A program made the position numbers and the translations under genes. The notes beneath the pieces are model-generated. The model was given only the letters and a program-made list of their open reading frames with translations, was not told the origin of the DNA and made no database searches. This document shows, piece by piece, positions 8,397-15,700 of a stretch of 15,894 nt of DNA (positions are counted from its first letter, which is position 1; every line of letters begins with the position of its first letter). The DNA comes from CAYUYV01 sp964449455 (GTDB lineage Bacteria; Pseudomonadota; Alphaproteobacteria; JAJFIK01), in contig CAYUYV010000120.1 in the NCBI GenBank assembly GCA_964449455.1, positions 1 through 15,894 of the forward strand, given 5' to 3'.

Positions 8397-9212
8397 ATGG
8401 CGGCCCAGCAGCTTTCCGACGCGGAACCATCGAGTGAAATCCGCAAGCCCCGGTCCCATTTCGAGTGGATCTTTTGGACCCTCGGCCAGCTGCTGAAGCG
8501 CGCCCCTGGCTCTGCGGCGATCCTTGCGCTCATCAGCGCGGGCCTGTCAGTGCTTTTGGTTGGGCCCAGAGGGCCCGAGCTGACAGGAGGGATGGTTCTC
8601 TCCAGCCTTGCCCTTTGGATCGTTAATGCCTTTATCGGCGGCATTTTGGTCGCCCTGACCCTGGACGCCGTTCGCGGCGTCGAAAAGGCCACTCCTCCTG
8701 GTCTGGCGGAGGCCTTGCGAACGGTTCAAAGCCAGGCGGGAAGCCTGCTCCAGGTGTCTTTCCTGGTGTTTTTGATTTTGAATCTGCCCGGTGCCCTGCT
8801 CACCCTGCTGGCCTCCAATGCTGAAACGGGCGGCCTCACCTTGGGCATGCTCGTCCTCGGCCTCTTCGTCTTCATTTTCTTTTTTTATCTGGCCAGTGCC
8901 TTGTCCGTGGCTGTGCCGGCACTGGTTGAGGAAGGCCACGGTGCCCTTGCCACCCTGTCCCGCAGCATGGCCCTGACCCATGGACGACGATTGGCCGTCT
9001 TCGGCGTCATGATTGTCGTGGGCATCGCGACGGGCTTTGCGACAGTCCTGGTCCTTTTCATCATGGGCATTGTGCTCAGCCCCCTTGCACGCCTCGGCGT
9101 GGACCAGGACCTTCTGGTTCGGCTGCTGCCCGCCATGGGTGACGGAATGACACTGGTGATCTATGCGGCGGTGCAGACAGGCCTCTATCTCGCCTTACAG
9201 CGCCAGCCCTGA
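8397..9212 (+). CDS. Six-helix integral membrane protein
   Basis: A 271-residue inner-membrane protein with likely helices at about 38-56, 65-90, 116-138, 146-174, 199-227 and 245-266, and a hydrophilic N-terminus of about 30 residues. The segment after helix four (PALVEEGHGALATLSRSMALTHGRR, about 174-198) resembles the P-x-V-x-E then R-S-x-x-L-T-x-G signature shared by glycerophosphodiester phosphodiesterase membrane domains and related YciC/DUF975-type proteins. Those families are poorly understood membrane proteins, so no reaction is assigned. The ATG at 8397 has AAGGATCGG just upstream. The gene is divergent from eno and 180 bases before the GGDEF-EAL gene on the same strand, too far to assume an operon. 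Confidence 0.85.
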   Translation: MAAQQLSDAEPSSEIRKPRSHFEWIFWTLGQLLKRAPGSAAILALISAGLSVLLVGPRGPELTGGMVLSSLALWIVNAFIGGILVALTLDAVRGVEKATPPGLAEALRTVQSQAGSLLQVSFLVFLILNLPGALLTLLASNAETGGLTLGMLVLGLFVFIFFFYLASALSVAVPALVEEGHGALATLSRSMALTHGRRLAVFGVMIVVGIATGFATVLVLFIMGIVLSPLARLGVDQDLLVRLLPAMGDGMTLVIYAAVQTGLYLALQRQP

Positions 9213-9392
9213 GAACGCGTCCACACTGCCCACTCGATATTTCTTAAGGTCTGCGTGCCATCGTCATGCAACCACTCGCCCTGAGTGTCTTCAAGACTCT
9301 TTAGATCTCGTCCCATCAGAAGCATTTTCCTGGCACGGGGACGCCATGGTGATCCAAAAGGCGCACACGGCATGATTGAAACGGCTTGATCA

Positions 9393-11549
9393 ATGAAGAT
9401 CCTGAAGGAGTGGGCCCCAACACCCTGTCGCCTTTTCCTGGTCGGTGCGATTGGCATCGGTGGTCTCCTCGTGCTGGCCGGCTTGTCGGTCGGATTGTGC
9501 CGCCAGATCTCCGATTTCGGTGACGCGGCCCTTGCCACACAAGCCGATGCCTTCGCCGTTGAACTTGCTCTTTTTACGGAACACGCATTGGCAAATGAGC
9601 CCGCGGACCGTGGCGTGCCACAACTCAATCCGCGCCAACTTGCGATTATCCTTGAGGATCTTGCGGCGCAGAATCCCAACGCGGCGTTGACGGTTTTTGA
9701 TGCAACCGGCGCAGTGATTGCGCGGTCAAAAACGCGTCATGCACCCTCAAGCCATCCATTCATCCGAAACCTGGACCTTGAGCACGACGGGCGCCGGCTT
9801 GGCCGGGCTGTGATTGAATTGCCGCGCAGCGGTGCGGCGGAACTGCACCGTTCGGTCCTGTGGAGCCTTGGGCTGCTCTTCGCCTGCGGCTGGCCCGTGA
9901 TGACTGTCCTGATGATCCTCAACAATCGGACCCTTGGATCTCGTCTGACCAGGATCGAAAACGCGGCCACCCGGATCGCCAACGGCGATTTCGACGTCAT
10001 CCTGCCGGCAAAGGGCGGGGAAAATGATGGTGTGACCCGGATCGAAGCGCGCTTCAATTTCATGGCGCAAAGCCTGAACGAGCAGCAGCACCAGCTTCAC
10101 TATATGGCCTATTTCGACAGTGTAACGGGACTGCCGAACCGGGCCGGATTCATCGATGCGCTTACGGAAGCCTGCAAGGACACCAGCGAGGGCGGCGCCG
10201 GCTTTGTCGTCGCGGTGTTTGACGTGGACCGTTTCAAGGACGTGAACGATGTTTTTGGCCATGCCGCGGGCGATGAACTGCTGGCCCGCCTCAGCCTGCG
10301 CCTGCGCCACCATCTTGGTGAACATACGGTCATCGGTCGTCTGTCTGGGGACGAATTCGCCATCCTGCTGGCAGGTCAGGAGGATCTTGCTGAGGTCACT
10401 CAGCAGCTTCACCAGGCGGCGAACACTGTCTGCCAGCCGGTCCGCCTGCGCCAAGCCAATGCGATGATCCATATCTCCTTCAGCATCGGCGTCGCCCTGT
10501 GCCCGACCCATTTCACCGGCCCGGTGGATCTCTTGAAAGCAACGGATCTGGCGCTGAAGGAGGCCAAGGCAGCCGGTGGCTCGGGCCTGGTCGCCTTCCA
10601 GCCAGAGCTTGCGGCCAGCCTTGAGCGGCGCCACGCCATTGAAGGTGGGCTCCGCGACGCTATGGAAAATGGGGAACTGTCGCTGGTCTACCATCCTCTG
10701 GTGACGTGCCGGTCCGGTCAGATCGATAGTGCCGAAGCCTTGCTACGCTGGCAGCACCCGAGCCTTGGCGCCATTCCGCCCACGGAATTCATCCCTATCG
10801 CGGAGCTCAGTGGACTGATCAAACCTCTGGGACTATGGGTCCTGAGACGCGCCTGCGCCCAGTTGCAGGAGTGGACTGCGGCTGGCCTTGAAACAATGTC
10901 CGTGGCGGTCAATGTCTCGGTGGCCCAGATCATAGACGAGGCCTTCGAAACGGAAGTGCTGGACATCCTGGAGCAGGAAAACGTGCCGCCGTCGAGGATC
11001 GTCCTTGAGGTAACCGAGAGCATCTTTGCAGGCCCCTGGTTCGACCGCATTCTGTCTCATCTTGAGGGTCTGCGGAGTAAGGGCATCCGGATCGCCATTG
11101 ACGATTTCGGGACGGGCTATTCCTCCCTTGCCTATGTCCGGGATCTGCCTATTGACGAGATCAAGATCGACCGGGCCTTTGTCCGCCCTGTTGCGGACTG
11201 CGATCGTGCGTACGCCATTCTGGTCAGCATCTGCCGCATGGTCCGTACAATGGGGAACAAAAGCATCGTTGCGGAGGGCGTTGAGTCGGAGGCGCATCTT
11301 CGGCGGATAGTCGCTGCCGGCTGCGATCTGGCTCAAGGCTATTTCCTGTCCGAACCCATTTCCGGGGCACAGCTTGTGCCATGGTGGGAGACGCAAGGGC
11401 GGGCCATTGCAGGGCTAATCTGCTCGGCCCAGGCCGATGGGCTGACCCTTGCCCCCTCTTCGGATGGGTGTGCGGCCTTAGGGAACGCGTCACATGCGGA
11501 AGATGCCGAAACGGGGCTCCCGGATGGGCGCATTGAGGCTTGCGGATAG
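9393..11549 (+). CDS. Membrane GGDEF-EAL cyclic-di-GMP signalling protein
   Basis: A 718-residue inner-membrane protein. Helix one is at about 13-36, a periplasmic sensor loop at about 37-152, helix two at about 154-176, a HAMP-like linker at about 177-232, GGDEF at about 236-405 and EAL at about 415-665. The GGDEF signature reads SGDEF (318-322), and the place of the RxxD inhibitory site reads GEHT, so feedback inhibition is not expected and cyclase activity is doubtful. The EAL domain keeps EALLRW (448-453), N507, EVTES (539-543), the DDFGTGYSSL loop from 570, K591, E628 in AEGVE and QGY from 648, so phosphodiesterase activity is likely. The usual YQP reads YHP (H434). An in-frame stop at 9387 rules out an earlier start; no good ribosome-binding site precedes 9393. 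The last 20 codons overlap the convergent carboxylase gene. Confidence 0.95.
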   Translation: MKILKEWAPTPCRLFLVGAIGIGGLLVLAGLSVGLCRQISDFGDAALATQADAFAVELALFTEHALANEPADRGVPQLNPRQLAIILEDLAAQNPNAALTVFDATGAVIARSKTRHAPSSHPFIRNLDLEHDGRRLGRAVIELPRSGAAELHRSVLWSLGLLFACGWPVMTVLMILNNRTLGSRLTRIENAATRIANGDFDVILPAKGGENDGVTRIEARFNFMAQSLNEQQHQLHYMAYFDSVTGLPNRAGFIDALTEACKDTSEGGAGFVVAVFDVDRFKDVNDVFGHAAGDELLARLSLRLRHHLGEHTVIGRLSGDEFAILLAGQEDLAEVTQQLHQAANTVCQPVRLRQANAMIHISFSIGVALCPTHFTGPVDLLKATDLALKEAKAAGGSGLVAFQPELAASLERRHAIEGGLRDAMENGELSLVYHPLVTCRSGQIDSAEALLRWQHPSLGAIPPTEFIPIAELSGLIKPLGLWVLRRACAQLQEWTAAGLETMSVAVNVSVAQIIDEAFETEVLDILEQENVPPSRIVLEVTESIFAGPWFDRILSHLEGLRSKGIRIAIDDFGTGYSSLAYVRDLPIDEIKIDRAFVRPVADCDRAYAILVSICRMVRTMGNKSIVAEGVESEAHLRRIVAAGCDLAQGYFLSEPISGAQLVPWWETQGRAIAGLICSAQADGLTLAPSSDGCAALGNASHAEDAETGLPDGRIEACG

Positions 11550-13097
11550 GGCGAGCGCCAGAACCCGTCGTGTGTCCCGCGGGCGGATCACCCCATCGTC
11601 CCAAAGCCGTGCCGTCGCGAAATAGGGGTGGCCTTCGTGATCATACTGGTCACGGATGGGCGCCTTGAAGGCCTCTTCATCTTCCGCGCTCCAGGACTCG
11701 CCCCGCGCTTCCAGATTGTCCCGCCGCACAGTCGCGAGCACGCTGGCCGCCTGCTCTCCGCCCATGACGGAAATGCGGGCATTGGGCCAGGAAAAGAGGA
11801 AACGCGGCCCATAGGCCCGTCCGCACATGCCGTAATTGCCCGCCCCATAAGACCCGCCAATCAGCACGGTGAATTTCGGCACCGGCGCACAGGAAACAGC
11901 CGTGACGAGTTTCGCGCCATCCTTCGCGATGCCTCCGGCCTCATAGGCTCGTCCGACCATGAACCCGGAAATATTCTGAAGGAAGATGATGGGGATGCCG
12001 CGCTGGGAGCAAAGCTGGACGAAATGGGCTCCCTTGAGCGCAGATTCTGAAAAGAGGATGCCGTTATTGGCGAGGATCCCGACGGGATAGCCTTCCAGAT
12101 GGGCAAAGCCCGTGACCAATGTCGTTCCGTAAAGGGCCTTGAACTCATCAAAGCGTGAGCCGTCCACGAGGCGTGCAATCACTTCGCGTACGTCATATTG
12201 GGTGGAGAGGGCGCGGGGCACGACACCCTCGATATCCTCCAGGGGATAAAGAGGCGGTTCAGGATCGACGAGGTCAAGGTCCACCCGTTTCGGGGCATTC
12301 AGCGTGCCCACCACCTGGCGGGCGAGCGCAAGGGCATGGGCATCGTCAGCCGCATAATGGTCGACCACGCCGCTCGTGCGGGCATGGACATCCGCGCCCC
12401 CCAGATCCTCTGCACTGACCACTTCACCGGTCGCGGCCTTCACCAGTGGCGGGCCGCCAAGAAAGATGGTGCCCTGTTTGCGGACAATGATGGTCTCGTC
12501 AGACATGGCCGGCACATAGGCACCGCCCGCCGTGCAGGACCCCATGACCACGGCAATCTGGGGAATGCCTTCCGCCGACATATTGGCCTGATTGTAGAAA
12601 ATGCGCCCGAAATGCTCCTTATCGGGAAAAATATCCGCCTGGTTGGGCAGATTGGCCCCACCAGAGTCCACCAGATAAATGCAGGGCAGGTGGTTTTCCC
12701 GGGCGACCTCCTGGGCCCGCAGATGCTTTTTGACCGTGACCGGATAATAGGTGCCCCCCTTGATGGTGGCGTCATTGCACACGATCACACATTCACGGCC
12801 CGAGACCCGTCCGACACCTGTGATGATGGACGCGCCATGGACCGCCCCGTCATACATTCCGTTCGCGGCCAGGGGCGATAGCTCCAGAAACGGGGTCCCC
12901 GGATCAAGCAGGCCTGCGACGCGGTCCCGGGGCAACAGCTTGCCCCGGGCCTCATGACGCTGGCGCGAACGCTCATCCCCGCCCTGCCCCGCTTCGGTGA
13001 GCCTTGCTTCAAGATCCGCAACCAGTTCCGCCATTGCAGCGGCATTGGTCTTGAAACTGTCCGAACGACGATCAATGGCGGAAGCAAGAACGGTCAT
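11490..13097 (-). CDS. Acyl-CoA carboxylase beta subunit (methylcrotonyl-CoA carboxylase type)
   Basis: Carboxyltransferase subunit that moves CO2 from biotin to an acyl-CoA, most likely 3-methylcrotonyl-CoA in leucine breakdown. Its 535 residues match the family length. Seen: KLLPRDRVAGLLDPGTPFLE (53-72); CNDATIKGGTYYPVTVKKH (107-125); LVDSGGANLPNQADIFPD (142-159); RIFYNQANMSAEGIPQIA (165-182); the oxyanion-type GSCTAGGAYVPAMSDE; a second set GGSYGAGNYGMCGRAYGPRF (414-433); and the characteristic FGIFRM end. The closest alternative is geranyl-CoA carboxylase beta (AtuC-like), which I cannot exclude, so no symbol is given. The biotin-carrying alpha subunit, acyl-CoA dehydrogenase and hydratase that usually sit beside it are absent. 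It starts 30 bases after the YceI gene on the same strand and is probably co-transcribed with it. AAGG about nine bases upstream of the ATG is a fair ribosome-binding site. Confidence 0.95.
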   Translation of the reverse strand: MTVLASAIDRRSDSFKTNAAAMAELVADLEARLTEAGQGGDERSRQRHEARGKLLPRDRVAGLLDPGTPFLELSPLAANGMYDGAVHGASIITGVGRVSGRECVIVCNDATIKGGTYYPVTVKKHLRAQEVARENHLPCIYLVDSGGANLPNQADIFPDKEHFGRIFYNQANMSAEGIPQIAVVMGSCTAGGAYVPAMSDETIIVRKQGTIFLGGPPLVKAATGEVVSAEDLGGADVHARTSGVVDHYAADDAHALALARQVVGTLNAPKRVDLDLVDPEPPLYPLEDIEGVVPRALSTQYDVREVIARLVDGSRFDEFKALYGTTLVTGFAHLEGYPVGILANNGILFSESALKGAHFVQLCSQRGIPIIFLQNISGFMVGRAYEAGGIAKDGAKLVTAVSCAPVPKFTVLIGGSYGAGNYGMCGRAYGPRFLFSWPNARISVMGGEQAASVLATVRRDNLEARGESWSAEDEEAFKAPIRDQYDHEGHPYFATARLWDDGVIRPRDTRRVLALALSASLNAPIREPRFGIFRM

Positions 13098-13109
13098 GGC
13101 GCACCTTGG

Positions 13110-13127
13110 ATTAGCCCCTCAGCGGGG
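13110..13127 (-). other. Short hairpin between the YceI and carboxylase genes
   Basis: Directly after the YceI stop codon, CCCC and GGGG are separated by five bases. The stem is only four pairs and no T-run follows, so it is unlikely to be a full terminator; it could be an mRNA stability or processing element in a two-gene transcript. Confidence 0.25.
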
Positions 13128-13712
13128 TCAGCCCGTGAAAACGAATGAGAAGGTCACGGGCACATTGGACGTGATGGAGTCCAAACCGGCCAGCTCCATC
13201 AGCTTGTTCAGACCGGCCGCGAGGTCGAAACTGTTCACGTCAATGATGATGGGATCGACGGTGGTGACCGACACCTTGTCCTCGGCGATGCGGGTCACAT
13301 AGACGCTTGCATCGACAGGTTCGGCGGCCCCATGCAGGTTCAGCGTGGCCGTAATCTGAGTCTGGCGGCGCCCACCGACGGGCAGATCTGCGAATTGCTC
13401 CAGATCCACCTGCGCCGTAATGGTCGCGAGCGGGAATTTGACGGTCTCAAAGAGAAACTCGCGCATACGCTCATTGCGAATGTCGATCAGCGTTTCCACT
13501 GAGTCCAGGTTGATCTGAACCGTGGCGGCGCCGTCCTTGTCGATGGAGCCCTCAAGCTTCTTGAAGTGGTGGGGCTCGGCGATGGCCGCCGCCTTGATCG
13601 AGACGAAGGAGATGCGCGACTGGGCACCATCAAGGGTCCAGACCGTGGGCGCCGCCGCCTCGGCACACGCGGCCATCACGAGAAACGAGACAAAAAGAAC
13701 AAGCTTTTTCAT
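13128..13712 (-). CDS. YceI-family exported protein (probable lipid-binding lipocalin-like)
   Basis: A 194-residue exported protein. YceI-type proteins form a beta-barrel that binds polyisoprenoid-like lipids in the periplasm. The family pattern is visible: opening VWTLDGAQSRISFVSIK after the signal, HHFKKLEGSID, a run of beta strands with LIDIRNERMREFLFETVKFP, ITATLNLHG, and a closing VNSFDLAAGLNKLMELAGLD. The signal peptide is MKKLVLFVSFLVMAACAEA. VMAAC is close to a lipobox (Met rather than Leu at -3), so it may be a lipoprotein; cleavage after AEA by signal peptidase I is the alternative. The frame is open up to 13781, but the ATG at 13712 starts the signal peptide and has AAGGAG six bases upstream, so it is preferred. 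It probably leads an operon with the carboxylase gene. Confidence 0.9.
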   Translation of the reverse strand: MKKLVLFVSFLVMAACAEAAAPTVWTLDGAQSRISFVSIKAAAIAEPHHFKKLEGSIDKDGAATVQINLDSVETLIDIRNERMREFLFETVKFPLATITAQVDLEQFADLPVGGRRQTQITATLNLHGAAEPVDASVYVTRIAEDKVSVTTVDPIIIDVNSFDLAAGLNKLMELAGLDSITSNVPVTFSFVFTG

Positions 13713-13851
13713 AAGGATCTCCTTGGTCAGGGGACGATCGGAGACGGCAAGTCCGCCTTGATTGCGACAACCCGGGTTCACACACTGCAGTTCAAAAACA
13801 CGGTGGAGCTTTAGTCAGGTCCCGGGCCGGATCAAGCTATGATTGGCGTAA

Positions 13852-13878
13852 GGCGGAGGCATCAGAGATGATGCCGCC
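13852..13878. other. Inverted repeat in the divergent intergenic region
   Basis: GGCATC (13858-13863) and GATGCC (13870-13875) are perfect complements around a six-base loop. An outer GGC/GCC pairing extends them if three bases bulge out. It lies about 110 bases before the secreted 493-residue protein and about 145 bases before the YceI start, so it could be an operator for either gene or a leader hairpin. No -35/-10 boxes could be assigned in this 273-base gap. Confidence 0.35.
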
Positions 13879-13933
13879 CAGATCTTGCGCTCGCTGGCAG
13901 GCCATGCGGCCAAGCTGCGCAGGCTCCGCAGGT

Positions 13934-13984
13934 CAAGAAAAGGACGACGACAAGAAAAGGACGAGGACAAGGAAAGGACGACGA
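13934..13984 (+). repeat. Three 17-bp tandem repeats carrying ribosome-binding-like cores
   Basis: Units 13934-13950, 13951-13967 and 13968-13984 match a CAAGAAAAGGACGACGA consensus with at most one change each (G in place of C in unit two, G in place of A in unit three). Every unit contains AAAGGA, the type of sequence bound by the 16S rRNA tail. Only the core in unit three (13973-13978) sits at a working distance, seven bases before the ATG at 13986. Confidence 0.9.
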
Positions 13985-13985
13985 G

Positions 13986-15467
13986 ATGTCACGATGGTCT
14001 ATCACGGCTGTGCTTGCCGGGGTTCTGCTCGCCGCGTCGAGCGCACAAGGCGAGGACGCCGCCGTGGATCCGGCCGCCATTGTCCGGGACATCCCCTTGG
14101 AGACACCCATCCTGACCTATCAGATCGGCAGGTCTGCCCCGCAGCGATGGGATCTGGTTCAGAATTTCAAAGGCGTCGGCGATGGCCCGTTCTCGATCGG
14201 CTATGTGCCCTATGAGGACGGCTTTGCCGTATTCGGCGTGGATCTCGGAGAAGAAGACATTGTGGAGGTCTGTTTCGATCTTGATACGGACCGCGCATGC
14301 TTTCCGGTCTCGCAGCGGAATGGGTTTGATCTCACTTTCCGGGTCGGCGAGACCACCTATCCCGTTCGCCTGCGCGCCCAGACGCCCGCGGCCTCCTTCT
14401 CCCCCGCCTACCGCAAAGGCCATCAGGGCGGCATCACCACCATCGCCCCCCCCTTTTATGAGCTTTACAATGTGGCGATTGCCCTGACCGCGGTCGCGGA
14501 GCAGAATCCGGGTTCGGTCTATACTGACACGGACTATTACCGCCGTCTTCGTACGCATTTCGACGGGCATCGTGACCACGCTCTCATTAGGCGGATCAAT
14601 ACAGCGCTCGCGGACAATCTCCTGACCTACTATATTCTGAAGACCGATGCCCTGAGCCACAGATTTGATGAAAAGGGCCGCATTGTTCCAAGCTCAACCT
14701 ATTTTCGCGGCGGCTTTCCGGGATCGCAGGTCAATGAAATCGCCGCTTACATCCCGGATTTTCAGAATTTCGCCGATGACACGAACTTTCTGGATTTCTA
14801 CACCGCCAATCGGTCCGTGTTCGATGACCAGATCGCGTTTTTCCAGAACGACATTGATGTCAATGACATGCTGACCTGGCTGAAGTCGCGTTTTCCGGAC
14901 GCGGATGCCTATGACAGCGTCAAGATTGTCCTGTCCCCCCTCACCGGCTATGTGCAGTTCCTGCTCACCTATGAGGATAGGGGCTTTCGCGAGCTCCAGC
15001 CCCACATCAATTTTCCCTACCGGCCCTATGAGGATCTGAGCCCGGCCGGCGATGCCGTTGCCCGCGGCACGCTTTTGTTCACGGAATTGAACCACGGTTT
15101 CATCGCGCCGGCGCCGGCTCTTCTTCGGGACATTGAGGACAGCTTTGCTGACCTTTCCTTCTGGATTGATCCGGACAGTGACTCCTTCACCACCTATGGC
15201 ACGCCCCTTGGCGCCTTTGATGAATATCTGAACTGGGCGCTTTTGAGCCTTTATGCCCATGACCGGATGTCCAAGGAGGATTGGCCGAAATACAAGGCGA
15301 GGATCGCCCGGATTATGGCACAAAGTCGCGGGTTTTCGCAGTTTGCTCCGTTTAATGATCAGCTCGTATCCCTCTATCTGGAGCGTGCGGAGGGGCAAAC
15401 GGTTGCGGACCTCTATCCGGCCATGCTGGCCTGGGCCAAAGCTCACAAAGCCGAGCAGGCTCCATAA
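13986..15467 (+). CDS. Secreted protein of unknown function, possible DUF4932-like degenerate metallopeptidase
   Basis: A 493-residue protein with a clear signal peptide (helix about 6-18, likely cleavage after AQG at 22), so it is periplasmic or secreted. Residues about 40-135 are beta-rich. From about 150 to the end it is mostly helical, with PPFYELYNVAIALT, YYRRLRTHFDGHRDHALI and FLDFYTANRSVF. The order of elements recalls DUF4932-type proteins, which have a zincin-like HExxH region, but this assignment is from memory and moderate. Here the corresponding motif is TELNH (366-370) in LLFTELNHGFIAP, with a possible downstream Glu ligand E413 in FDEYLNWALL. Glu and the second His are present and the first His is Thr, so peptidase activity is doubtful unless another residue supplies the metal ligand. 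Two cysteines (C96, C105) could form a disulfide. It is divergent from the YceI gene. The ATG at 13986 is supported by AAAGGA seven bases upstream. Confidence 0.8.
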   Translation: MSRWSITAVLAGVLLAASSAQGEDAAVDPAAIVRDIPLETPILTYQIGRSAPQRWDLVQNFKGVGDGPFSIGYVPYEDGFAVFGVDLGEEDIVEVCFDLDTDRACFPVSQRNGFDLTFRVGETTYPVRLRAQTPAASFSPAYRKGHQGGITTIAPPFYELYNVAIALTAVAEQNPGSVYTDTDYYRRLRTHFDGHRDHALIRRINTALADNLLTYYILKTDALSHRFDEKGRIVPSSTYFRGGFPGSQVNEIAAYIPDFQNFADDTNFLDFYTANRSVFDDQIAFFQNDIDVNDMLTWLKSRFPDADAYDSVKIVLSPLTGYVQFLLTYEDRGFRELQPHINFPYRPYEDLSPAGDAVARGTLLFTELNHGFIAPAPALLRDIEDSFADLSFWIDPDSDSFTTYGTPLGAFDEYLNWALLSLYAHDRMSKEDWPKYKARIARIMAQSRGFSQFAPFNDQLVSLYLERAEGQTVADLYPAMLAWAKAHKAEQAP

Positions 15468-15568
15468 AGACCGATTGCGCTTCGCCAAGCCCAGAGAGAC
15501 CCAAGCGCAGGATCGAGCCAGAAATTTGAAAGCAATAACTGGGAAGCGGTCCGTGGGATGGCTGGCTA

Positions 15569-15641
15569 GTGTCGTGGATCAGAAGTCCGCATGAGACGTC
15601 CCGGCACGTCCGTCTGCGGACTTCTGATCCGAAAACGACAC
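15569..15641. repeat. Palindromic repeat element, right copy (long hairpin)
   Basis: Bases 15576-15591 and 15615-15630 are perfectly complementary over 16 pairs. Outside them GTGTCGT (15569-15575) pairs with ACGACAC (15635-15641) across a four-base bulge. Inside, GACGT (15595-15599) pairs with ACGTC (15606-15610). Segment 15565-15617 is repeated in inverted orientation at 1-53. The element stands between the 493-residue protein and the DUF1203 gene, transcribed in the same direction, so as RNA it may act as a terminator or stability hairpin, although no T-run follows. Its terminal complementarity suggests a MITE-like origin; no target duplication was identified. Confidence 0.85.
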
Positions 15642-15700
15642 GAGAAACACCATATTGCTCGTGTGGCTCTTTGCAACGATCATCAAGGAGGACCAAACCC

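Noticed and set aside
8210..8692. Upstream extension of the enolase frame to a start at 8692
   Set aside because: It would overlap the divergent membrane-protein gene, adds 161 residues absent from enolases, and the start at 8209 has a ribosome-binding site and the family N-terminus.
9283..9304. GAGT/ACTC hairpin followed by TTT as a terminator of the membrane-protein gene
   Set aside because: The stem is only four pairs and the T-run only three bases.
12198..12881. Plus-strand open frame (227 codons) opposite the carboxylase gene
   Set aside because: It is a shadow of a conserved gene on the other strand and has no recognisable domain.
13713..13781. Longer start for the YceI protein at 13781
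   Set aside because: It would bury the signal peptide behind 23 unrelated residues; the ATG at 13712 has an AAGGAG site.
15476..15509. TGCGCTT/AAGCGCA inverted repeat after the secreted-protein gene as a terminator
   Set aside because: The loop is 20 bases and no T-run follows, so it is not a convincing intrinsic terminator.
1..15617. The 15.5-kb segment as an intact composite transposon
   Set aside because: No transposase, integrase or target-site duplication is visible, and the content is core-type metabolism and signalling genes.
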